NCBI GenBank assembly: GCA_965248955.1
Contig: OZ252212.1
Coordinates: 1,426,001-1,490,000 of the forward strand
Direction: 5' to 3'
DNA from: DAOUJH01 sp965248955
GTDB lineage: Bacteria > Chloroflexota > Dehalococcoidia > Lucifugimonadales > QGNO01
Length of the DNA stretch: 64,000 bases
Shown here: piece after piece, positions 42,234 through 51,879 of the stretch
How positions within the stretch are numbered: position 1 is the stretch's first letter
Layout of the letters: each line of letters starts with the position of its first letter
Translations under genes and position numbers: made by a program
Notes under the pieces: model-generated
Databases searched by the model: none
The model's input: the letters and a program-made list of their open reading frames with translations, nothing else
What the model was told of the DNA's origin: nothing

Positions 42234-42307
42234 TGGGGATTCGTCTAGTGGTAGGACGTCAGACTCTGGATCTGAAAGCCCTGGTTCGAGTCCAGGATCC
42301 CCAGCCA
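42234..42307 (+). tRNA. tRNA-Gln (anticodon CTG)
   Basis: A complete cloverleaf. Acceptor TGGGGAT pairs with ATCCCCA, the anticodon stem is TCAGA/TCTGA with loop CTCTGGA, the T arm has CTGG-TTCGAGT-CCAG, and CCA is encoded. The anticodon reads the CAG codon of glutamine. Confidence 0.93.
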
Positions 42308-42324
42308 GGTCCAAATGGTACCGT

Positions 42325-42401
42325 GGCGCATTCGTCTAGCGGCCAAGGACATCGCCCTCTCAAGGCGAAGATCACGGGTTCGAATCCCGTATGCGCTACC
42401 A
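42325..42401 (+). tRNA. tRNA-Glu (anticodon CTC)
   Basis: A complete cloverleaf with acceptor GGCGCAT/ATGCGCT, anticodon stem TCGCC/GGCGA and loop CTCTCAA, T arm ACGGG-TTCGAAT-CCCGT, and encoded ACCA. It is 17 bases after tRNA-Gln, so they are one transcript. An integrase remnant follows directly. Confidence 0.93.
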
Positions 42402-42432
42402 AGCTGGACAACACCAATAACAGGAGTCACGA

Positions 42433-42560
42433 TCATCGCCACTTCACTGCCTGTGGAGTGAGCTCCGAGCTGACGTATGCGACCCGAAGGCGAGTACAAT
42501 CGTCGATGGCATTGTAGAGGTATTGCCTCTGTCCAAGGCGAACACGACGCACAATCGAAT
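42433..42560 (-). pseudogene. Remnant of an IS481-like integrase catalytic domain
   Basis: The minus frame contains GQRQYLYNAIDDCTRLRVAYVS, which resembles the first Asp motif of the rve integrase core in IS481-type transposases. Neither the rest of the DDE domain nor a start is present. It lies next to the tRNA pair, a common insertion site. The remaining 42402-42724 interval holds no other gene. Confidence 0.5.
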
Positions 42561-42724
42561 CCGAAACTGAATATACAGTATCGCCCAACGAAGCCGAAGT
42601 TAGAGACCGTAAGAGAGAACTTGATGACCATACCCCAAAACGTCTTACACAGAGAAGGCATTCAACATTCAAGTTCATCGAAGGTAACATCATACGAGTT
42701 CTAGCAGCCATCGTACTTGGCGGA

Positions 42725-43222
42725 ATGGTGATCTTGATGCTAGCTGCCTGCACTAGGTCCACACCAGCGCCTACCGGCGACGTGGAGTGGGGCGGTGGGA
42801 CGGGGATTCGGGCAGCAGTGACAACTCCAACTCCAGCCGGTGCTCCGCTAGTTGGACAATCGGAACCTCGCCTGGACCGTCAGGCTCGGGACGAACAGCG
42901 TCGAAGAGAGATTATGGAAGAATTTCCTGAAGGGATGAAGACGTGGATAGACCAGGATACCATTGTGTACCTGCTTATTCGCGACCCCCACGACCGCGAA
43001 GGAGAATTGATCGCCGTAGCCCAAGATATACCAACCGGGGCAGCGAAGAACTACGAAGTTAAGACGGACAGCGATGGTCAGGCTAGGATCAGTCTGTATG
43101 CGGAAGAAGCGCCCGATAGTCCGGAGGGCGAAGCGGCTGCCCTGCGGCTAGAGCAAGACCCAAGAGTTGAGACCGCCGCACTTCAGCTTCTGACGACGAT
43201 AGAACGGTGGTCCAAAAAATGA
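42725..43222 (+). CDS. Lipoprotein with uncertain 5' end
   Basis: From ATG 42725 a 165-residue protein starts MVILMLAACTRSTP, with a lipobox LAAC at residues 6-9. The ATG gives only a very short signal, while the frame is open for about 68 more codons upstream, including a hydrophobic VLAAIVLGG that would complete the signal helix, but no start codon exists there. So the gene is probably truncated by the transposase remnant. The mature part is charged with GDVEWGGGTGIRAA and a DPHDREGELIAVAQDIPT stretch. Function unknown. Confidence 0.5.
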   Translation: MVILMLAACTRSTPAPTGDVEWGGGTGIRAAVTTPTPAGAPLVGQSEPRLDRQARDEQRRREIMEEFPEGMKTWIDQDTIVYLLIRDPHDREGELIAVAQDIPTGAAKNYEVKTDSDGQARISLYAEEAPDSPEGEAAALRLEQDPRVETAALQLLTTIERWSKK

Positions 43223-43539
43223 TGTATCGCATTGTGAAGGTGTCCTTACGGCCTACACCCTTGTCTCCTGTGCCGTCTACTTCTGAATGTTCCAGCGTAA
43301 GGATATTGCCGGGGCGAAAGGCGAATGATTATGGTCCTGTCCCGCCTGATCTCCTGGAGATGCGCTCCCGCGGGCAGAGCTTACGTGGGTGGGTCACAAG
43401 GCAACGGACAATCGAAAAGTTCGCAGTTCAGTACACGTAGGCCCACCAAGCTGGACAAAATCAAGAACCGTTCATATTGAGGGTTGAGGTTGATACTGTA
43501 GATACCCTTTTTGGTTCTTATCCAATAGGAGTCAACCGT

Positions 43540-44109
43540 ATGACTCGTGAACGCCCGTTGTGGCTAATTGTCACAGGCCCGCCCGCTTCGGGCAAAACAA
43601 CCTTAGCCAGGAGGCTTGCGCAGGACCTGAGAATACCCTTATTCGAGAAGGACGTTTTTAAGGAGGTTCTTTATCAAGCTCTGGGCTTTGGTGATAGAGA
43701 TTGGTCTCGGCGAATCGGTATGAGCGCGGTCAACTTGTTATTTCTCACTGCCGATCGAATGTTGCGGATAGGGGCATCGCTTGTCACTGAGAGCAATTTC
43801 TACAGGCGGTTGTCCTCTGATCGAGTCGGCGAAATCGCGGATAACGCCAAGGCGAGGGTCGTGCAAGTGCATTGCTCAGCCCCTCCAGACATCTTAGTGG
43901 AACGCAATGCTGCTCGACTTGCCCCGTCCAAACTGCGCTCTGGCCACCACGTGATGCCTTCCGAAGAACTGTTGGAAGGAGTCAGATCTGGGATCTGGGA
44001 GCCGCTAGATATTCCCTCAAAGACTATTCGCGTGGACACTTCTAGCTCTTTCGACTATGCAGATGTCCTACAGAGCATACACCAAGATGGGCCTAATCAG
44101 AGCGGGTAA
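43540..44109 (+). CDS. P-loop kinase of the AAA/zeta-toxin-like group
   Basis: Read from ATG 43540 (189 residues) with AGGAG eight bases upstream; TTG 43477 is a weaker alternative. WLIVTGPPASGKTTLARRLAQDL holds Walker A, with IPLFEKDVFKEVL following, then a DRMLRIGASLVTESNFYR strand and lid Arg residues in HCSAPPDILVERNAAR. These kinases phosphorylate small molecules such as antibiotics or nucleotide sugars; a chloramphenicol phosphotransferase-like role is possible. No partner gene is adjacent. The gene is less GC-rich than groESL behind it. Confidence 0.75.
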   Translation: MTRERPLWLIVTGPPASGKTTLARRLAQDLRIPLFEKDVFKEVLYQALGFGDRDWSRRIGMSAVNLLFLTADRMLRIGASLVTESNFYRRLSSDRVGEIADNAKARVVQVHCSAPPDILVERNAARLAPSKLRSGHHVMPSEELLEGVRSGIWEPLDIPSKTIRVDTSSSFDYADVLQSIHQDGPNQSG

Positions 44110-44232
44110 GGGATTACTATCGCATCGGACTTCCTGGGAGGTGAGCCTGTTCCGAGTCTTCAGCTAGAGGACTTTTGCATCAGCTTGCTTCAGGAGGCGG
44201 TTTTTCATCAAAAGCCAAAGCCACTCATCCAC

Positions 44233-44300
44233 TTGACAACCCCCCGTAGTGGATAATATCATCCCTAGTTGGATTAGCACTTTGGATCGTAGAGTGCTAA
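44233..44300 (+). promoter_or_regulatory. groESL promoter and CIRCE operator
   Basis: TTGACA at 44233-44238 with a -10 of TAATAT/TATCAT near 44254-44262. The CIRCE inverted repeat TTAGCACTT-N9-GAGTGCTAA spans 44274-44300, differing from the consensus by one base in the left arm. CIRCE binds the HrcA repressor, so groESL is heat-inducible. The hrcA gene is not in view. A second TATAAT (44320-44325) follows. Confidence 0.88.
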
Positions 44301-44342
44301 ATGTTCGATAGGGAGCAATATATAATCTAAAAGGAGGGCAGT

Positions 44343-44636
44343 GTGGAAGTTACTTTCCAACCGCTGGGAGACCGCGTAGTAATCAAGCCCCTAGAAGAGG
44401 AAGAGGTCACTAAAGGAGGGCTGGTTCTCCCAGACACCGCAAGAGAGAAACCCCAAAAGGGTGAGGTCGTCGCCGTCGGTCCGGGCAGGCTCGGCGACGA
44501 TGGCAAGCGCCTGGCCATGGAGGTCACGGTCAAGGACAAGATCGTCTACTCCAAGTACGCAGGCACCGAGCTAAAGGAGGACGACGTAGAGTACCTGATA
44601 CTCCGCGAGTCTGACATCCTGGCAAAAGTCAGTTAA
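44343..44636 (+). CDS. groES: Co-chaperonin GroES
   Basis: A 97-residue GroES starting at GTG 44343 after AAGGAGGG. FQPLGDRVVIKPLEEEEVTKGGLVLPDTAREKPQKGEVVAVGPG carries the mobile loop that docks to GroEL, and KIVYSKYAGTELK is the roof and body signature. It caps the folding chamber of GroEL. First gene of the groESL operon under CIRCE control; groEL begins 40 bases later. Confidence 0.97.
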   Translation: MEVTFQPLGDRVVIKPLEEEEVTKGGLVLPDTAREKPQKGEVVAVGPGRLGDDGKRLAMEVTVKDKIVYSKYAGTELKEDDVEYLILRESDILAKVS

Positions 44637-44676
44637 GAAGCAACTTTTATTCAGTCCAACTTTGTAAGGAGGGACA

Positions 44677-46287
<1,611 letters not shown>

Positions 46288-46308
46288 GCCTCCCAGCAGG
46301 TGCACTCT

Positions 46309-46343
46309 AAACAGGCGCTCCAATCTGGAGCGCCTGTTTCTTT
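46309..46343 (+). terminator. Rho-independent terminator of groESL
   Basis: A 13-bp perfect stem (AAACAGGCGCTCC and complement) with a 5-base loop and a T-rich tail TTTCTTT. Confidence 0.92.
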
Positions 46344-46397
46344 CACCGCCTGGCCAGTGCGACTATAATGTGTTCATCTCAACCGGAGAGGTTCGCC

Positions 46398-47531
46398 ATG
46401 TCCTTTGATCTCGTATGTGTGGAATGCAGCCGCCATTATGACGCTTCCAGGTACAGAACCACCTGCAACGAATGCGGGAACCTGCTCAGAGTAGATTACG
46501 ACACCCCTCTAGCGGCAGAAGCAAGGATCCTACCAGGAGCAAAGGGCATCGCCAGGTACTTGCCCATGTTGCCTGTGCGCAATCAGGCCAATCTGGTGAC
46601 TATGGGAGAAGGAGATACGCCCGTCATACCTCTGACCCATACCAGCCAAGCCCTGAACATTGATGCCGTGTACGCCAAGCTGGAGTACATGAACCCCACA
46701 GGCTCCTTCAAGGACCGGGGCAACGCCGTCCAGGTCTCCGTATTGAAGGAGACGGGAGTACACCGGGCCGCTGAGATTGGAGGAGGCAACACGGGCCACT
46801 CGCTGGCCGCCTACTGCGCCCGCGCTGGCATCACCTTTGTTGCCTTCACGTTTGAAGAAGAGGACAACCGCAAGGTCCAGGCCATCAGGCAAACCGGCGC
46901 CGAGATGCATTGGGTAAGCGGCAACCGTCAGACGGCAATGGCTGCGATGGATGCGTTCTGTTCCGACTCTGATACGTTGAACCTGACCTACCAGCTCAAC
47001 GCTTACTTCATAGAGGGCAACAAGACTATGGCCTATGAAATCGCCGAGCAAATGGACCCGCTGCCGGACAATATAATCATGGCCGTGGGGAACGGCTCTC
47101 AGCTTCTGGGTATGTGGTGGGCTTTCAAAGAGATGCTCCAGGACGGACGCGTACAAAGGATTCCCCGCCTGCACGCTGTCCAGTCGGAAGCATATCAACC
47201 CCTTGCCTCTGCTTTCCAGGGACATGATTGGAGTCCGGGTTTACCGGGGGCGGAGACAGTGGCCATAGGCATAAAGATTTCCTCACCTCCCCGGCTGCAA
47301 GAGCTCGTTGCAGCCTGTCGACAGACCGGAGGTCAGTGCCTGGCCGTACCGGATAGTGAGATAGTTGAATGGCAGAGGCGGCTGAGCAGGATGGAAGGTC
47401 TCTTCGTGGAACCCACCTCGGCCACGGTACTGGCTGCAGCGGAGAGATTGAGGACCCAGGGAGCAATAACGTCTTCGGAAAGCGTACTTTTTCCGTTAAC
47501 CGGTTTCGGGTTCAAGGAACCTATGCCCTAG
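46398..47531 (+). CDS. Threonine synthase-like PLP-dependent enzyme
   Basis: Read from ATG 46398 (GGAGAGG upstream, TATAAT at 46364-46369), 377 residues. An N-terminal zinc ribbon CVECSRHYDASRYRTTCNECG leads to LVTMGEGDTPVIPL and the PLP lysine in NPTGSFKDRGN, as in threonine synthase. The phosphate-binding loop is GGGNTGHSLAAYC where threonine synthase has SSGNTGASLAAYA, and the C-terminus (LTGFGFKEP) is only partly like it. It may be threonine synthase with altered substrate preference, or a related beta-replacing enzyme. It is the only gene between the groESL and nusA units. Confidence 0.75.
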   Translation: MSFDLVCVECSRHYDASRYRTTCNECGNLLRVDYDTPLAAEARILPGAKGIARYLPMLPVRNQANLVTMGEGDTPVIPLTHTSQALNIDAVYAKLEYMNPTGSFKDRGNAVQVSVLKETGVHRAAEIGGGNTGHSLAAYCARAGITFVAFTFEEEDNRKVQAIRQTGAEMHWVSGNRQTAMAAMDAFCSDSDTLNLTYQLNAYFIEGNKTMAYEIAEQMDPLPDNIIMAVGNGSQLLGMWWAFKEMLQDGRVQRIPRLHAVQSEAYQPLASAFQGHDWSPGLPGAETVAIGIKISSPPRLQELVAACRQTGGQCLAVPDSEIVEWQRRLSRMEGLFVEPTSATVLAAAERLRTQGAITSSESVLFPLTGFGFKEPMP

Positions 47532-47683
47532 GCATATTCAACTAGCCAGTGGTAAAACCATGATCCTGCTCTGGTCAGAGATATCCTAATTTAGGCGTAA
47601 ATGTACTGCCTAGGTGAGCGCCTTAGTTGAACAGTTTTTCCGTTATCACTGCCGACTGATGCACGATGTGAAGCAGTGTTGGG

Positions 47684-47713
47684 TTGTTTTGTATCCAATG
47701 ACAATGCTATAAT
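47684..47713 (+). promoter_or_regulatory. Promoter of the nusA operon
   Basis: TTGTTT (47684-47689), 18-base spacer, TATAAT (47708-47713). It lies about 115 bases before nusA, leaving a leader that contains an intrinsic terminator. Confidence 0.7.
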
Positions 47714-47755
47714 CTCGCCAGTCATTGGTTCTCCAGCCTCATTTGGTTTACTTGG

Positions 47756-47781
47756 AAAAGTGGGTTTCATCCCACTTTTTT
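47756..47781 (+). terminator. Intrinsic terminator in the nusA leader (attenuator-like)
   Basis: Stem AAAAGTGGG/CCCACTTTT with a 6-base loop and a run of six T. It follows the promoter by some 40 bases and precedes nusA by 48 bases, so read-through must be controlled for the operon to be expressed. Confidence 0.8.
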
Positions 47782-47828
47782 GTTCAGTTAGGGGGTTGTT
47801 GAACAGAGCATAGAGGAGGTGGCTGGCT

Positions 47829-49328
47829 ATGAAGAGCGACTTTTTGATCGCACTAACCCAGCTTGCCGCAGAAAGGGGCCTGCCCAGGGAGATGGTGCTT
47901 GGCGCCATTGAAGCTGCACTGGCCTCTGCCTACAAGAGAGATAATCTAGCCGCCAGCCAGAATATTTCGGTTAGGCTGAGTCCAGGCACGGGCGACATCC
48001 GGGTCTATGTTCTCAAGAATGTGGTGGTCGACGTTGAAGACAGCAAGATAGAGATGACCCGCGCCGAGGCTAAGAAGATGAAGCCGGATGCCGAAATAGG
48101 CGATGTCATTGAGATAGAGTCCACCCACAACCTCTCCGGGCGCATTGTTGCCCAGACCGCCAAACAGATGGTCATGCAGCGTCTCCGCGAGGCAGAAAGG
48201 GAACTGGTTTTTGAGGAGTACTCGGACCGCTCGGAGGATGTAGTGACAGGCACGGTCCAGCGTATAGAGGCGAGGCAAACCATTGTTGACCTTGGCCGTA
48301 CCGAAGCTGTGCTGCCTGAACGCGAGCAGGTGTCCACGGAAAGGTACCGCCAGGGGCAGAAGATGAAGTTCTACATAGAGGAGGTGGCAAGGACCGCCAA
48401 AGGGCCTGAGATCATAGTATCCAGGTCCCATAGGAACCTGCTCAAGCGCCTCTTTGAGATCGAAGTCCCTGAAATATACAATGGCATAGTGGTGATCAAG
48501 GCCATCGCCAGGGAGCCCGGTTCCAGGAGCAAGGTGGCCGTGGTTGCTTTGCAGGAAGGCGTCGATGCCGTAGGTTCCTGTGTTGGCCTGAGGGGCATAA
48601 GAATCCAGAACATAGTTAACGAGCTTCAGGGCGAAAAGATAGACGTGGTCCAGTGGCACCGTGACCCTTCCGCCTTCATCTCTAATGCGTTGAACCCGTC
48701 GCAGGTGCTCTACGTCTCCTTGAATGAAGAGGAGAACAACGCCACCGTAGTTGTGCAGGACAAGCAGCTTTCCCTGGCTATAGGCAGGGAGGGTCAGAAC
48801 GCCAGGTTGGCGGCCAAGCTAACCGGCTGGAAGATAGATATCCTGAGCTCCGCGGACGTTGAGTTGGAGCGTCTGCGCAAGCCCGCTCCCGCTGCAGCAG
48901 TTGCCGAACCCGTATCGGAGGCTCCGGTTCCGGCCGAGCCGGTAGAAGTCCTGGAAGAAAAGGTTGAGGTGGAACCGGCGGAGGTTGCAGACGTAGCAGT
49001 GCCTGTGGCTGAAGTGCAGCCGGTTGAAGCCGGGATGGAAGAGCTGGCAGCAGAGGAACAGCCCGTTGTGATAGAGGTCGAGGCGGAGGCGCCGGCTGCT
49101 GTCGAAGATGATTGGTCGGACTTCACTATAGAAGGAGAGGAAGTTGAAGAAGAGGTGGAGGAGATTCCTCTTACAGACGATATTTGGCAAGTACCTCAGC
49201 TTACTCCCACAGGGGGAGGTTCCCAGATTAGATTTGCCGAGGACATCATAGTGCCCAGGGGCGGCGAAGGACGGCGCAGCAAAGGGGGCAGGCGAGGCAA
49301 ACGGCGCAAGGGCGCTGCAACAGGATAG
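47829..49328 (+). CDS. nusA: Transcription termination/antitermination protein NusA
   Basis: A 499-residue NusA. The RNA polymerase-binding N-terminal domain (1-125, ALTQLAAERGLPREMVLGAIEAALASAYKR), the S1 domain (about 130-200), KH1 and KH2 (about 205-345, ending GREGQNARLAAKLTGWKIDI) are all there. It is followed by an acidic extension of about 125 residues rich in Val, Glu and Pro and a basic tail (RRSKGGRRGKRRKG). It binds RNA polymerase and modulates pausing. The extension is much like E. coli AR repeats in position only. No rimP precedes it. Confidence 0.96.
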   Translation: MKSDFLIALTQLAAERGLPREMVLGAIEAALASAYKRDNLAASQNISVRLSPGTGDIRVYVLKNVVVDVEDSKIEMTRAEAKKMKPDAEIGDVIEIESTHNLSGRIVAQTAKQMVMQRLREAERELVFEEYSDRSEDVVTGTVQRIEARQTIVDLGRTEAVLPEREQVSTERYRQGQKMKFYIEEVARTAKGPEIIVSRSHRNLLKRLFEIEVPEIYNGIVVIKAIAREPGSRSKVAVVALQEGVDAVGSCVGLRGIRIQNIVNELQGEKIDVVQWHRDPSAFISNALNPSQVLYVSLNEEENNATVVVQDKQLSLAIGREGQNARLAAKLTGWKIDILSSADVELERLRKPAPAAAVAEPVSEAPVPAEPVEVLEEKVEVEPAEVADVAVPVAEVQPVEAGMEELAAEEQPVVIEVEAEAPAAVEDDWSDFTIEGEEVEEEVEEIPLTDDIWQVPQLTPTGGGSQIRFAEDIIVPRGGEGRRSKGGRRGKRRKGAATG

Positions 49329-49356
49329 CTGGGTAATAGGCTCGTGAGGAAGAGCA

Positions 49357-49638
49357 GTGCGGCAGCGTCATAGACCTCTGAGGCGTTGTGTGGCCTGCGG
49401 CAGGCAAGCTGTACAAAAAGAGCTTGTACGGATTGTCAGGACTTCCCTTGGAGATATACTGGTTGACCAGGGGAGGCGGAAGATCGCGGGACGCGGCGCC
49501 TATCTGTGCGTAACCCGTGAATGCTGGGAGTTGGGACTAAACAAAGGTAGGCTGGAATACTCCCTCAAGGGTAAGCTCGCCGCGGGTGATAGGGAAACGC
49601 TACAAGAATTCGCCAAGACTTTAGATAGCCAGGAATAG
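49357..49638 (+). CDS. ylxR: YlxR family RNA-binding protein
   Basis: A 93-residue DUF448 protein starting at GTG 49357 with GAGGAAGAG upstream. PLRRCVACGRQAVQKELVRIVRT and GRGAYLCVTRECWE are the family signature. YlxR binds RNA and regulates expression of stress or RNase P-related genes in some bacteria. It lies between nusA (28 bases) and infB (12 bases), its usual place. Confidence 0.93.
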   Translation: MRQRHRPLRRCVACGRQAVQKELVRIVRTSLGDILVDQGRRKIAGRGAYLCVTRECWELGLNKGRLEYSLKGKLAAGDRETLQEFAKTLDSQE

Positions 49639-49650
49639 GTTGGATTTGCC

Positions 49651-51456
49651 ATGGAAAGAGAACTTCAGGCCACACAGACAACAGACAAGCCCCAGGCGGA
49701 GCAGAAACAGCGCGCCAAGACCACCGTCCGAGTCGTCAGGATACCTGAAGCTATCACCGTGGCCAACTTTGCCGAGGTGCTCAAGGCCAGTCCCATAGAC
49801 CTTATGAAGCAGCTCATGCGAGCGGGAATCATGGCCAACATAAACCAAGCCGTCGACTTTGACACGGCGGCGGCACTGGCTCCGCTCTTCGGCTACAAGG
49901 CAGTGCCCTTGGAGGAAAAAGCAAGGAAGTCCACCACTGTAGAAGAGGCAGAAGAAGACGCCTCTGTGCTAGAGGAAAGGTCTCCTGTGGTCACTATCCT
50001 AGGCCACGTGGACCACGGCAAGACAACACTGTTGGATAACATTCGCAAGACCAGAGTAGTTGAGCGGGAGGCCGGAGGCATCACTCAACACATCGGCGCT
50101 TACCAGGCCGAGTACAACAACCGCACCATTACTTTCTTGGATACCCCTGGGCACGAGGCCTTCACTACCATGAGGGCGCGCGGTGCAGAGGCTACGGATA
50201 TAGCCGTTCTGGTGGTAGCCGCGGACGACGGAATTATGCCGCAAACCGTGGAGGCAATAGATCATGCCAAAGCGGCAGCCGTCCCCATAGTGGTAGCTAT
50301 AAACAAGATAGACCGTCCCAGCGCGGACATAGACCGCGTCAAGAGACAGCTTTCAGAGAACAACCTTCTCATTGAAGAGTGGGGAGGCGACGTTATAGCA
50401 GTACCGGTGTCGGCCGTGACTGGAGAAGGCGTGGACGAACTGCTGGAAAACGTCCTCGTCGTCTCTGAAATTTCGGATCTCAAGGCAAACCCCAGCCGCT
50501 CCGCACGGGGAGTGGTGCTGGAAGCCAAGCTGGACAAGAGCCGCGGTCCAGTAGCTACTCTGTTGGTTAAAAACGGCACCCTCAACGTGGGCGATATCCT
50601 AGTCATAGGCTCAATCACCGGTAGAATCAAAGCGCTAGTAGACTACGCCGGCAAACGAATACGTTCTGCCGGGCCGTCCACTCCTGTAGAAGTGCTTGGC
50701 CTGAACCAGCCCCCAGCCGCTGGCGACACCTTCAAGGTAGCGCGGAACGAAAGGGAAGCCAGAACGGCGACGGAGCTTGCACAGCGGCAGCAAGAATCCA
50801 GGCGTCAGGTAAGCTTGGAAGATATAATGAGCCGCATCCGCACCGGAGAAGCCAAGGAGCTAAACCTGGTGCTCAAGGCTGATGTACAGGGAAGCATAGA
50901 AGCCATTCGTGACGCCATCCTGCAGTTGAGCACAAATGAGACCCAGGTCCGCATCATCCATGCCGCCTCCGGCTCCATAACAGAGAGCGATGTGTTCTTG
51001 GCCCTAGCCTCAGAGGCCATTGTCATTGGCTTCAGCACCACAATACAGCAAAGCGCCCGCCAGGTAGCCGACGCCGAAAACGTGGAAGTGAGGTTCTATA
51101 GCATCATCTATCAGCTATTGGATGACGTACAGAGCACAATAAAGGGCATGGCCGCCCCCACGATGAGGGAGGTGATAGACGGCCACGTCACGGTCAGGGC
51201 CGTCTTCAGCCGCGGCAGGAGCTCCAAGATAGCCGGCATCTACGTCACAGACGGCCGTGTTGTAAGGAACTCGTCGGCCCGCGTAGCGCGCAACGGCAGC
51301 CTTATATTCAATGGAACTATAGCTAGCTTACGCCACTTCAAAGACGACGTCCGCGAACTGGCTACGGGGTACGAAGGCGGCGTGATGCTAAACGGCTTCA
51401 ACGATTTCCAGGAAGGGGACACCCTGGAGTTTCACCGGCAGGAGCAGGTCTCCTAA
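49651..51456 (+). CDS. infB: Translation initiation factor IF-2
   Basis: A 601-residue IF-2. The IF2N-like region (28-70) is followed by the GTPase with GHVDHGKTT (118-126), DTPGHEAF and NKIDRPSAD, then domains II, III and the fMet-tRNA-binding C-terminal domain. It brings initiator tRNA to the 30S subunit. The long N-terminal linker of E. coli IF-2 (890 residues) is missing, as in other compact IF-2 proteins. It follows ylxR in the standard operon. Confidence 0.97.
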   Translation: MERELQATQTTDKPQAEQKQRAKTTVRVVRIPEAITVANFAEVLKASPIDLMKQLMRAGIMANINQAVDFDTAAALAPLFGYKAVPLEEKARKSTTVEEAEEDASVLEERSPVVTILGHVDHGKTTLLDNIRKTRVVEREAGGITQHIGAYQAEYNNRTITFLDTPGHEAFTTMRARGAEATDIAVLVVAADDGIMPQTVEAIDHAKAAAVPIVVAINKIDRPSADIDRVKRQLSENNLLIEEWGGDVIAVPVSAVTGEGVDELLENVLVVSEISDLKANPSRSARGVVLEAKLDKSRGPVATLLVKNGTLNVGDILVIGSITGRIKALVDYAGKRIRSAGPSTPVEVLGLNQPPAAGDTFKVARNEREARTATELAQRQQESRRQVSLEDIMSRIRTGEAKELNLVLKADVQGSIEAIRDAILQLSTNETQVRIIHAASGSITESDVFLALASEAIVIGFSTTIQQSARQVADAENVEVRFYSIIYQLLDDVQSTIKGMAAPTMREVIDGHVTVRAVFSRGRSSKIAGIYVTDGRVVRNSSARVARNGSLIFNGTIASLRHFKDDVRELATGYEGGVMLNGFNDFQEGDTLEFHRQEQVS

Positions 51457-51522
51457 GAAGCGGTTCCGGTCTCCAGGCCTCTACAGCTTGAAGCTTCATT
51501 CCTAATTTCCAAGGACATTCCA

Positions 51523-51879
51523 ATGAGCAGGCGAATTGAACGTGTCAACGAACTGGTTCGCAAAGAACTGAGCAGTCTGCTGGCAACCGAAATGAATGAT
51601 CCCAGGCTGCCTCTACTGGTCAGCGTTACTCATGTCGACGTCTCCGCGGACCTGCGCCAGGCCAAGGTTTACGTAAGCGTGATGAGCCCTGAAGAGGAGA
51701 AGCACTCCACCGTCAAGCTTCTTCAAAAAGCATCGGGGTTTCTCCATAGAGAGCTTAAAAGCAGAGTCGCTTTGCGCTATGTTCCCGTGTTGTCTTTCCA
51801 TCTGGACGAATCCATAGAGAAGGGCTTGTTGATGCTTCAATTCATGGATAACGTCCAATCGGAGAGGTCGGCCAGTTGA
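51523..51879 (+). CDS. rbfA: 30S ribosome-binding factor RbfA
   Basis: A 118-residue KH-type protein: RIERVNELVRKELSSLLATEMNDPRLPLLVSVTHVDVSADLRQAKVYVSVM, the complete RbfA signature, and VALRYVPVLSFHLDESIEKG. It binds the small subunit and aids maturation of 16S rRNA. It overlaps truB by four bases, so translation is coupled. Confidence 0.96.
   Translation: MSRRIERVNELVRKELSSLLATEMNDPRLPLLVSVTHVDVSADLRQAKVYVSVMSPEEEKHSTVKLLQKASGFLHRELKSRVALRYVPVLSFHLDESIEKGLLMLQFMDNVQSERSAS

Noticed and set aside
43207..43440. Small frame after the lipoprotein gene
   Set aside because: No ribosome site, Ser/Pro/Arg-rich random-looking product, no relation to a known family.
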